Translations under genes and position numbers: made by a program
NCBI GenBank assembly: GCA_014529385.2
Contig: CM043949.1
Span: 148,037,850 to 148,101,849, forward strand
DNA length: 64,000 nt
Origin: Adiantum capillus-veneris
Taxonomy: Eukaryota; Streptophyta; Polypodiopsida; Polypodiales; Pteridaceae
Direction of reading: 5' to 3'
Notes under the pieces: generated by a model
The model's database searches: none
What the model was told of the DNA's origin: nothing
Seen by the model: only the letters and a program-made list of their open reading frames with translations
In this document: positions 49,220 through 59,701 of the stretch, piece after piece
Layout of the letters: each line of letters opens with the position of its first letter
Position numbering within the stretch: position 1 is the first letter of the stretch

Positions 49220-50045
49220 TCTTCACCTATGTTTCTCTCTTCCTCCTCCCCAATATCTTCTGGATCACTTTCTCATTGTCTCTTAAACACTTTGATCCCT
49301 TTTCCTGCAATGGGAATATTTACTTTTGTAGCATCTAGTTCAGACAAGCTATACGTAGCCATTTCATGCATATGCTTTCAATATACGATCCATACCATCT
49401 TTTTGAAAACTTACGCATGATTGTGTTGGTTATCAAGGCTACTATCATACACTAAAACCCACTCACCTTTGTCAATTACTTTGCTCCTGAACCAATGTTG
49501 CTTATCAAAGTAGTCCTTGTTTTTCATCCTTGCCATTTTGAGTCATTCTTTTGCAGCCTCAATGTCTCCCGGTCTTCTCTCTAATTTTCTTATGCGCAAT
49601 GCAAGGATATCTTCCTTGATAAGCCCCTCTTGCCAAGGTAGTATATTCCATGTGGGAATTGTATCTTCAATGGCATCACTAGCTTTTGACCATATATCAG
49701 TTCCATAGACATATAGCTAGTTTTTGAGCTCTGTGTTGTAATATCAGCCCATAAAGCATATGGAAACAATTCTGGATACTCACCAACTCTTCCTTGGCAA
49801 GCCTTGGACAAATCTTTGATGATAGGAGGATTCCCTCTTTCACTCTTTCCATTGCCTTCAAGGTTGTAAGTTGTAGTAAGAAAAATCTTGATTCCTAATC
49901 TAGAAAAGAACTCCCTTGATTCCTCCGCATCTAGCTCACTTATGTCTGCAGTGATCTTTCCCACACAACCATAAGAACAAATCACCTCATCAAGAAGGAA
50001 TTTGCATACAACTTCTGTGTTTTTAACTCTTAATGCTTGCCCTTC
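49220..50045 (-). pseudogene. Integrase remnant of a different gypsy lineage (G6)
   Basis: The core has VICSYGCVGKITADISELDA, REFFSRLGIKIFLTTTYNLE, GNGKSERGNPPIIKDLSKAC, PYALWADITT and ELIYGQKLVMPL. Downstream, after a stop, WVLVYDSSLDNQHN, ATYSLSELDATKVNIPIAGK and GIKVFKR. The E of the DDE triad is in GKSERG. The WVLVYDSSLD/NATYxLSELDGTK tail differs from the plant type in G1, G2 and G4. From memory it resembles integrases common in fungal and some plant elements. Stops and a missing N-terminus make it a relic. Confidence 0.7.
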
Positions 50046-50099
50046 AACCTGGTTAGTTAGGTTCTCTCGTGCAAGATGTAAAGTATGGAGCCTGATTTA

Positions 50100-50807
50100 C
50101 CCTTGTAATTTTTTGTGTTAAAAATGCACATTTGTAAGACCCCCATTATAGGAGAAACATCATGCGTGAAGAAAAATAACTCGCTGGAAAATAAAATCAC
50201 TCGTCGGAAACCAAAATTTTAACGGCCAGTCTCGAGCCTAAGCTCAAGATTGGCTTCACCGGAATATTCCATTTTGCCGGAATATTATGGCCGGACAGCG
50301 GCCGAAAAGTGGTCAAAAAACGACTGATCGGTTGGCCAGTTTGCCGGTGGCCGGTGGTCAAAAGTCAATGGCCGGTGGCTGATGGCAGAATTCAAAAGCG
50401 GACTTGTTTTCTCAAGGGCGGCCACACATGGGCGGATTGGAGGGTCCGATTTGGACTTATTCTACACAAGGATGGCTACACATGGCTGCCTCTCATGAGA
50501 GAGAGAAACCCTTTTGGCCTAGAGCCCATTTCTACACACATTTCATAGTGTGAAGTTGATGCAACAAGTAAGGTGCGAGGTGGTGAGAGTGAAGCAAGGT
50601 GGGAGCTCCAAAAGGCTATAATCCCTTTGTAACCTACTTCTTGTTTTGAAGTACTAAATCCATTGAGTGACTGCTTTCTCACGGACGTAGCCCACATTGG
50701 GTGAACCACGTATATCATGTGTACTCTCTCTCTCTCTCTACTCTATAATCTCTTGTGTGTGAAGATTATCTCTCTCCATTAGGTAATCTACTCAATTATC
50801 TACTTAG
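50100..50807 (+). repeat. Copia 5' LTR, left part (start not resolved)
   Basis: The LTR of the copia element at 62088 must extend left of G4: its last 20 bases are 62066-62085, and G4 splits it with a TTAG duplication. A start near TGTAAGACCCCC (about 50129) is plausible but unproven because the 3' LTR is outside the window. Confidence 0.5.
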
Positions 50808-50981
50808 TGAGGCTGTCTGGGGCGGGCAACAAGAAGAGTGGCCTCCAAGCACTCTTCTAGGCTCCCATGCTGCTCAATTGGGTTGGGGTTTGAAAAGACA
50901 ACAAACACACACACAAACCCGCAACCTAACCCTACACAAATTTGGGGCACCACCTAGTTTTGGATGCGAACTAGGACGCGT

Positions 50982-51025
<44 letters not shown>

Positions 51026-53388
51026 TGATCGGGCTGCTTTGAAACGTATCGGCAATGATCAAGCAAACACAACTATATATTTAAGAAAGAGAGAGAAAGG
51101 GGGGGGGGTGCTTGTTGCATTAATACCTTCTTACAAATCTGTCATGACAAATCAAAGTGAGATTAGTATTTGTTCAACATAGCTTGCGTAAATTTCACCA
51201 CAACACATCACAAGAAAAGCCACCTCAATCACTATCTTAAGGCCAGGGGAGTCCTCTCCACCCTGTCGCCCTCTTACAGTATGTGGGATTTATGGCTAGA
51301 TTGATGACAACACCAGAGACAAGCTATCAAGAACTTAACAAAAAACACCAAGACACTTACGCATCATTGTTGTCCATTACTTCACGTTGGAAGGGAGACA
51401 AAGTATCCAAGCTTAGTCCAAATCCACCCTCCTTGATTTAGCAAATGTTGGGCTTACACTAGTAGGAGAAATGATAGATTTCCTACTCTCAATTGAATGA
51501 TCACTCTCTCTCTTACAATGGCATAGAGTTCCCTTGCTAATCCCCTATTACAACACATGCACATGCATAAGAAAATGAGATTCCACGCAAGAGATCCTTC
51601 TAGAGAGGTTGAGCTTGGCTTCTCAAGCTATAGCATAGTGCTCTTGCTTATGGCTCCTTTGTGCTAGCTACACCCTCCTTCTATAGCAATTTTGAAGGCT
51701 AGGGTTACTCCTCTAACCATGGTTGGGTTAGATTTTCAGCAATTTATCTAATTTCTTTTGCTTGGAATTATCAAGAAGTTGCTAGGGAAAGAGAGAGGAG
51801 AGAAATGGAGGTGATAGGACTTTTCATAGTGGGTTAGTGTTAGTAGAGTTAGTATTAATTTACAAATGGAATTGGATATTTACAATGGGAGTATCCATGT
51901 AGGATAAGGAAGAAAAAATCTTAAGAGGTAAGAAAAGGTGGATTCCTTACAAGGTTGATGCTCCAAGTGTCTTGAGTAGGGCCAATTTTGACGCTTGTTG
52001 ACGGTCCACTAGCTTTGACGGTACATTTTTTCTCCACTCTTGACCTTCCTTGAGAGACAAGGTAATTGAAGTTGAGTAATCAACCACCATGATGCTGTCT
52101 TTTAAGAGAAGAGGCTGAATTTTGTGGTTTTTTTGATAGATATGGGTAAATTGGAGGAGGAAAAATGAGATTAGGTGATCAATTTTGGAATGGAATTGTG
52201 TGTGGGAGGTATGAGTTCACCATGGTTTCTCTTATTCTTCAAGGTTGAGGAGAAGGTGAGTAGGGTGCAGAGAGGAGTGGTGAGAGAGGTGGGGGTGATG
52301 AGTGGAGAAGTGTGTGTGAAAGAGGAAAATGATAAAGTGGAAGAGAGAGTGTGGTTGCATAGTATGGGAAAAGTGGGGTACACTAATAAAATCATAGCTC
52401 ACAGCTCGTAGCTCAAAAAAATATGAAAAAATTTAAGGCAAAAGTTTAGCCCACGAGCTACAACTTTTGTTTGTATCACCCTTTCAAATTCGGAGAGCAA
52501 GTGAACTTTAAAAATTCAGCAAAACCGACCGTTTTTTTCCACGGCACAAGGTCCTTGTGGGGTCCTTCTTTGGATGATTCTTTTGAATACCTCCAAGAGT
52601 GAGCCCTCCATAGTGCATGTATGCATGCCACCTACCCTTGACCTTATTTGGTAGGTATATAATTGAAGATATTGTTGAGATCATGATATAAGTGAATAGT
52701 ACAACTAAGAAAATCAAATATTGAGGGGTCTAAAAAATATGTACATGTCAAATATAAATAATATAAGTGGAAAAAATATAAAGGGGTCAAAAGAAATCTC
52801 TCTCATTATGAGGCTACCATAAAAAGATAAATATTTTTGGTGTTCTAATCTTTTAGAAAAAAAACAAAATAGATGTAGGAAGGGAAAAATCACAATAGTG
52901 AAAAAATATACATATAAATAAAACTAGTTTTTTTGGTTTTTTGTTGGGATGGAGTTACACCAAAAATAAGAGAAGCTTACATGAAAATATTTCTATATGG
53001 AATAAAGAATATGAAAAATGGTAAGAAAAATTGTGGTAATGGTGAGGCAATGTACAGAGCATAAATAACACACACCTAGGTAGAAATATTTAAATAAATA
53101 CCAAAATAATTATGAAAAAATCTTTTATTTAGGCTCTATATACAAAGAAATATTTACATACGCATGGGCCATAATATACTTATATTTTTTATTTTTTTAT
53201 TTTTTTGGCTCAACTAGCCCAATGACTAGCTAATTGAGGGTTTTTTAAGAAGATATGGAAAAAGTCCCGTGACTCACGCACGCCTATGTACAGTGAAATG
53301 GTAGGAATAGCCACAGTGTTTGGGTGATTTTGGTAGGGTGAGGTAACTCACTGTGGCAATTACAAAGAGCCGAAAAAAACGGCTATCA
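50808..53388 (-). repeat. G4 3' LTR
   Basis: Near-identical to 59468-62061. It contains a (GA)n tract at 50983-51025, about half the length of that in the other LTR. Confidence 0.93.
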
Positions 53389-53406
53389 TTAGCCCTCCCC
53401 CAGGAT
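53389..53406 (-). promoter_or_regulatory. G4 polypurine tract
   Basis: Minus strand CATCCTGGGGGAGGGCTAA immediately before the TGATAGCC LTR start. Confidence 0.78.
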
Positions 53407-53416
53407 GATGGTATAT

Positions 53417-56400
53417 TCATGTACCATCATAGAGCATCTTTTCCAAAGAGAGTGCTTCAGAGTCCTTGACGAGATCTTCATTGTTTGGCCCCTCAGAATT
53501 TTGGCTGGAGTTACACTCATGCTTCATGTAACAATACTTACATGAGACAGCGGCCTTTGGACAGATCTTTGGTAGATCCTTTGGTAGAAGGCGACTCAAA
53601 TAGGGCTTCAAGCGATACCCGTTTACCTTCCTGGAGTTCTCTTTACCATTCAAGTCCATCAGCTGATAGTAACTTGAATTGAAAGCCTTCTTGACTATGT
53701 ATAGCCCTTGCCATCTTGTTTCAAATTTGGCATCAAAATGATTATCGAGTCGATTGTCATACCTTAGCACAATATCTCCTTCATTGATGCCTTTGTCCTT
53801 CAGTTTCTTGTCAAGCTTCTCCTTTGTCTGTGTGGCTTTCCTCTTATAGCACTCGTATGCTGCTTCTCTTTTCCACTCAAGCTCAGCTAAGGTAAGAAGT
53901 CGATCCATCCATGCTTCTTGATCATCTTGTGCTGATTTGCCATGAAGTCGCATTGTTGGAATGTTTAGTTCAATTGGCTGTAAAGCCTCTTGACCATAGA
54001 CCAAGTGAAATGGTGTGAACTCCGTGGCTTCCCTATATGTGGTTCGATACGCCCACAAGGCACCATCCAAGAAGTCATCCCACAACTTTGTCTTGTTTTT
54101 CACCATCTTTCTAATGATGCCTGCAATGACACCATTAGCTTTTTCTACCAAACCATTTGATTAGGGATAGTAGGGTGTACTGTGACGATGTAGAATGTGA
54201 AGTTCTTCACAGACTTCTGTGAGCAATCCCTTTCTAAACCCTGGACCATTATCAGAAACAATCTCCAAAGGTGTGCCAAATCTACAACAAATGTGAGTGT
54301 AGACAAATTTGCTCACTGTCTTCTCATTTACCTTTGCCACACTCTATGCTTCCACCCACCTAGTCATATAGTCTACAGCCACTAGAATGTAGAGTTTACC
54401 ATTTTTTGTCCTAGGCAGAGGACCCATAGCATCAATGCCCCACTTTTCAAACGGTCCATTTGCAAGCACGATTTGCCTTGGACCATAAACCAATCTTCTT
54501 TTCCCATTTACCTGACAATTGTGACAACTTTTACACCAATGTTGGACATCCACATGCAGACTTGGCCAAACATACCCCGCAAGCAAAATCTTCTTCACAG
54601 TTAATTCTTGGGCAAAATGACCACCACATGCTTCTTCATGCAAACCTTTTAGAATGGCTGGAATTTCCTCAATAGTTGGTACTCTTCTGCATACTTGATC
54701 CCTCCCTCTTTGATAGAGGGAGCCTTCTAGGAAGAGATATGTGCTTTCCTTCTTCATGAGTCTCCTCTTCTGAGCCTTCATGAAGTCTTGTGGAAACTTG
54801 CCCTCCAAAATGTAGCTAATAATGGGAGTCAATGACTCCAATCCCTGGTATCTCGGTTGCTTGACAGTTGCTGCCACCATGATGACCTGCACTTCTTTCT
54901 CAACACATGTAACTACTTGCTGTGCAAGTAAATCGGCATCTTCATTCTGTTTCCTAGGAATATGATATAGTTGCACTTCTTCAAATTGATTAAACAATCT
55001 ACGAATGGCATGAACTTTTGTCCGTAAGCTTTCATTCTTGCATCCCCAAATACCTAAAATCTGTTTAACAATGAGAAGTGCATCTCCCTTTACCATGAGG
55101 CGTTGTATCCCTTGGCCAATGCACATCTTCAAACCATGAATTAGTGTGTCGTATTCTGCTTCATTACATGAACTTTTGTCCGTAAGCTTTCATTCTTGCA
55201 TGCCCAAATACCTAAAATCTGTTTAACAATGAGAAGTGCATCTCCCTTTACCATGAAGCGTTGTATCCCTTGGCCAATGCACATCTTCAAACCATGAATT
55301 AGTGTGTCGTATTCTGCTTCATTGTTGCTAGCTGAACTTGGTAGATTGAACTTCTCTTTCATGACCACCTCTCCACTTGGGTTGAGCAACACTAGCCCTC
55401 CCCCTGCTTTTCCTGTGGCTCGTCGAAAAGCTCCATCAAAGAATAAGGTAAAAGCATTGGGAATACTTTTTGGTGGTGGCAATGGTAGGGTCTTTACTTG
55501 AGGCACCTTAATTTCTTTCTCATGTACCCTATAAGTGAGAATCCCTGCCAATTGTGCACGCACACTATCTTCTACCTTGAAAGAGTATTGAAACTCTTGC
55601 AACTCCATAATCCACTTTGAGATCCTAGTACTAAGATTCATTTGAGATGACACCCAAGGGAACAAATTTTCTGCAGTGAGAAGTACAAAAGGTTTTGGTA
55701 GTAGGTAGGATCTAAACTTTCTCACCGCAAACATGAGAGAAAGCATCATGAGTTCTGCTTCTGTGTAGTCTCTCTCCAAAGCATTCATGACCCTACTAGC
55801 AAAGTAGATGGGTCGCATCCTTGTACTGTGGGGATCTTGTTGTAGCAACACAGCACCAATTGTTTCCCTTCCAACACTAGAGCTAACAAAGAATGTGTAC
55901 TCCCAACAAGGAGGCATGAGTGTTGGTAGCTCTGACAAAATGACTTTAATGTTACAAAAATACTCTTCAAGCTCATCAGACCATGCAAATTCTACTTGTT
56001 GTGTCAACTTTTGCAAAGGATGAAGCAACTCCGAGGCTAAGTGAATGAAGCGTGACATATACTTCACCTTTTGAATGAATGAGATGACCTCCTTAAGACT
56101 CTTGGGTGATGGTAGCTCAATAAGAGCCTTTGCCTTTGAAGGATCCACTTCAATGCCTTTGTAAGAAACTTTATGACCAAGCAAGATTACTTCATCCTCA
56201 CCTATATGGCACTTATTGGGGTTGAGTTGACCTCCCATGTCGTAGAGCTTCTTTAAACCTTCTTCTACCCTTTGTAGATGCAATGATTTTGAGCTATAAA
56301 TACAGAAATCATCAATGAACACCCTAATTGACTTTCCAAAGAATGCTTGAAACACCATATTCATGAAACGTTGGAATGTTGCAGGAGCATTTGTCAGACC

Positions 56401-58854
56401 AAATGGCATGACTCTAAAAGCATAACAACCCCAAGGAGTGATAAAGGTTGTTTTCAATTGATCCTCCAATGCAATCCCTATTTAAAAGTAACCTGAGTAA
56501 CCATCGCACACAGTGTACTTCTCATGACCAGCTACCTCATTTAGTATCTCATCCTGGAATGGGAGGGGAAAGTGATCTCTTTTTGTTGCCTCATTGAGGG
56601 GACGGTAATCCACACACACCCTCCACTTGCCATTTTTCTTAGGAGTGACAAAAATAGGAGAGACCCACTCTGAATTCTCCACTGGATAAATGAAACCTGC
56701 TGCTAGAAGCTTTCTTACCTCCTTGAGTAGATCCTGCTCCTTAATGACTCCTAGCCTTTGTAGCTTTTGAGCCTTAGGTGTGGCCTCTGGCTTCAACTCA
56801 ATCTTGTGTTGAACAACATCTACTCCACGCACCTCGGTGTAGTCTTTAGCAAAAATCCTCGGAAATTTCCTTAGCACACATTTGAACTCCTCTCTTTCAT
56901 CCTTTGTAAGTGTTGTAGACAACATACCTTCTAACATTCCTTCATCTTCCACCTTTTGGTTCTCTTGGTAACCTACCTCTTCCAAACCTCGAGAAGAGGT
57001 CTCCTGGTTGTTTGGCTTAAACCTTACCCCCATGACTTCAATGGAGGACTCCTCTTCAGTAATGCTACCGCTACTTTCTTCTTCTGAAGTGTTTTCAGTC
57101 CAATCTTCTTCCGTCTCACTTCGAGATGATTCTTCATGGAGATCCTCTTGGCGTTTCTCCTTCATGTCAAAGACAACCTTCTTGTGATTGTCATTCCTGC
57201 AAATTAGCTTTCCACTCTCCCAATCCTGCAAAGCTCGCATTTTCATTAGCCATGGTCTTCCTAGGATAAATGGGTAACCATTTCCCTTGGTAGACATGAC
57301 ATAGAAATCCACTGCCTTCTTAATGCCAAAGGCCTCCACAAAAACATTTTTACAAATGCCTACGCACCTAGCCTTGCTATTGTTTGCCATTTTCACTTTG
57401 ATTTCAGGTGTCTCATGGATGTGCATGCGTAGTCTTTGCATGAGCCCTTCTGTCATGATGCAAATTTGTGCACCCCCATCCACTAGACCTTTCCTAACCA
57501 ATCTTCCTTTTATGTAACAATCTAGCACAGGTGTAATATCCTGGTTCATTTCAGCATGTGCAATTTTTACAACAGGAAAACTCTCTTTTACCTTTCTCCT
57601 AGTGCTAACTACCTTTGTTAAATCCCTCCTAACTTGTGGGCATAATGCAAGAAACTGAGGCCATGAGATATCAGGACCCTTACCTCGGATGTCTTCCAAC
57701 AGGTTGTATGGAGCCATACCATGTCCAAGAGGGAAGTCTTGGAGATTGATACGACGTCGAGTCCTCTTAGCTTCCTTGGTCTCCTTTGCCTTCTTGCCTT
57801 GTCCATGGTCACTCTGTGATGGGACACCCTCTTTCTCTTTACCTTTTCCTCGGCCACGCTTAATGCCATTTGCTTCCATGTCAACCTCATTTGAGTTTGT
57901 CACCTCTACCACATGCACATTTGGATCTGGCAAAGGTGGAACTCTTTCTACCTCTTGTGGAGGTGGTCTTGGTTCATTTGGCCTTTGTAGAAGCCTTGGT
58001 TGTTGACCAGCTCCTTCTCCTGCATTCATCACAGGGTAATTCAAGTTAGGTCTCCCTGGCTCTCCACGGGGCCAAGGACAATTATACATCCCATGTCCAG
58101 ACTCTCCGCAATTCCAACATTGCAAGACTCTCCTAGTTCGTGGCTCTCTCTCTTCTGACTTATTTGCTTGTCCCTTTGGACCTACAGCTTGTGCAAGGTG
58201 AATTGACAGGCTGCTTAAAGATTCATTTAACTTCTCAATCACTTCAGCCGTTACCTCAGGAAGCTCCCTAGATGTTGATGCTTGTGACTTACCTTTGGGT
58301 CTAAGAACTTCTATTGGAACCTCTCCCCTTAAGCACTTGAGTTTCCTATACATCTCAGCAGCCCTAGTTTCCGCTGCATCAAAGGTAGCAGGTGCACCCG
58401 CCTCAACTTTTACCTTAAGGTCAGGAAAGAGTCCGGCTATGAACCTCTCCTTCTTTAGAAATTCTGCACCATCACCAGGGTTAGCAACATTTCGTATCCA
58501 TAGAGCCCAAAGATGTAGGAACTCTTGCTTGTACAAGTAGTAGTCATCTAAGTCTTTTTGCTTATGAGAAACAATGTCTTGCCATAATTTCTGAGTGTTT
58601 TGGGGATCAAAGAAGTATTTCTTGAAACGATTCAAAACTTCCGTGTAATTCCCTTTAACTTCCTCAGGCAAAGAGTCAAACCAAGTGCTAGCATCTTTCC
58701 TAAGGACCACCTCAAACATTTCTACACGTTCTTGACCAGTTTCTATCCTCTTGATACGGCAAGACATCTTGAAATTCGCTAGAAATAATTCTGCATCCTC
58801 TCCAGGCTCTCCAAAGAAAAGAGGATATCCAGACATTTGGCGTTGACTCTCCAT
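53417..58854 (-). pseudogene. G4 gag-pol polyprotein, nearly complete
   Basis: ATG 58854 (MESQRQMSGYPLFFGEPGE). Gag: WFDSLPEEVKGNY, FLKKERFIAGLF; zinc knuckle CWNCGESGHGMYNCPW intact. Protease: VDGGAQICIMTEG and YPFILGRPWLM. RT: KKNGKWRVCVDYRPLNEAT, CDGYSGYF, FITPWGCYAFRVMPFGLTNA, catalytic FIDDFCIYSS. RNase H: FFDGAFRRATGKAGGGLVLL, NNEAEYDTLIHGLKM. Integrase: HFAQELTVKKILLAGYVWP, HWCKSCHNCQ, WGIDAMGPLP, SDNGPGF, NGLVEKANG, then LVLRYDNRLD-type C-terminus. Breaks: TAA 56482-56484, TAG 54344-54346, TAA near 54152, and a 158-bp tandem duplication at 55009-55324 that shifts frame. All other motifs are present, so this is the best reference copy for the lineage in the window. Confidence 0.92.
55009..55324 (-). 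repeat. 158-bp tandem duplication in G4 RNase H
   Basis: CATGAACTTTTGTCCGTAAG starts at 55009 and 55167; the units differ at only a few bases. 158 is not a multiple of 3, so the second unit throws translation out of frame after KVHVMKQNTTH. The encoded segment (MCIGQGIQRFMVKGDALLIV) is present twice. Confidence 0.9.
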
Positions 58855-58938
58855 TGAATTGATTTCAAAGTGACGCGTTTTTGTTTTTTCTTTCTTTAAA
58901 AGATTTACACGATAATATTTTCTAAATTGCAATCTATT

Positions 58939-59157
58939 CTACAACAAAATAAAAATATTCACATCAAATGACCTATGATAATCAATAAGAGGTAGAATGA
59001 GAGGGTTTGGTGACGCGAGAATTTCTCCTGCTCTTTGGGCACCAAACATGAATACCATACGTTGTTGAAAATGAATTTTTCTACTAATTGCAATGTTTAC
59101 TCTAATGTGTGGAGTGAAATGAAAGGGAAAAACCTATATTCCTGGGCCATTATCCAT
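58939..59157 (-). pseudogene. LORF-A of G4, one stop codon
   Basis: 73 codons from ATG 59157 to TAG 58939. MDNGPGI then a TAG at codon 8, then VFPFHFTPHIRVN, IAISRKIHFQQRMVFMFG, RAGEILASPNPLILPLIDY and SFDV. It ends 84 nt before the gag ATG. Apart from the single nonsense codon the reading is clean. Confidence 0.72.
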
Positions 59158-59178
59158 GGTCTATGCATGACCTAATTC

Positions 59179-59391
59179 TTAAAACAAAACAAAAATATAG
59201 ACGTCCAAACTAAGGTCGTACCTAATGAGAGGAAAAATAAAAGGATTTACTGATGCGTTTATCTCTACCAACCTAAGAGCACCTAAAATTCTACGAATTA
59301 CTCACTGAAATTGCAACTTAGTACTAACAATTATGTGTACCTTTTGCCTTGCAATGGGAATGAAGGGATCATACAAATTCTCGTGATTCAT
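59179..59391 (-). pseudogene. LORF-B of G4, one stop codon
   Basis: 71 codons from ATG 59391: MNHENLYDPFIPIARQ, VHIIVSTKLQFQ, TGA at codon 30 (Arg in E3), then VIRRILGALRLVEINASVN, PFIFPLIRYDLSLDV and FVLF. It closely follows the E3 LORF-B. Here B precedes A with 21 nt between them, the reverse of the order in E3. Confidence 0.7.
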
Positions 59392-59445
59392 GCAAGCTAC
59401 TTGATTATGCTAAAGGTTGAGACTTCACAGAACATACACAAGCCT

Positions 59446-59464
59446 GTCCTCAGTGGGGGCACCA
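59446..59464 (-). promoter_or_regulatory. G4 primer binding site
   Basis: Minus strand TGGTGCCCCCACTGAGGAC, 3 nt inside the 5' LTR. Confidence 0.82.
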
Positions 59465-59467
59465 ATT

Positions 59468-59639
59468 TGAGGCGGTCTGGGGCGGGCAACAAGAAGAGTG
59501 GCCTCCAAGCACTCTTCTAGGCTCCGATGCTGCTCAATTGGGTTGGGGTTGGAAAAGACAACAAACACACACACAAACCCGCAACCTAACCCTACACAAA
59601 TTTGGGGCACCACCTAGTTTTGGATGCGAACTAGGACGC

Positions 59640-59701
<62 letters not shown>

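Noticed and set aside
52175-52411. Matching ORFs in both G4 LTRs (52175-52411 and 60848-61084)
   Set aside because: The pair is present only because the LTRs are near-identical. No motif, not beside a start context, and similar readings exist on the opposite strand.
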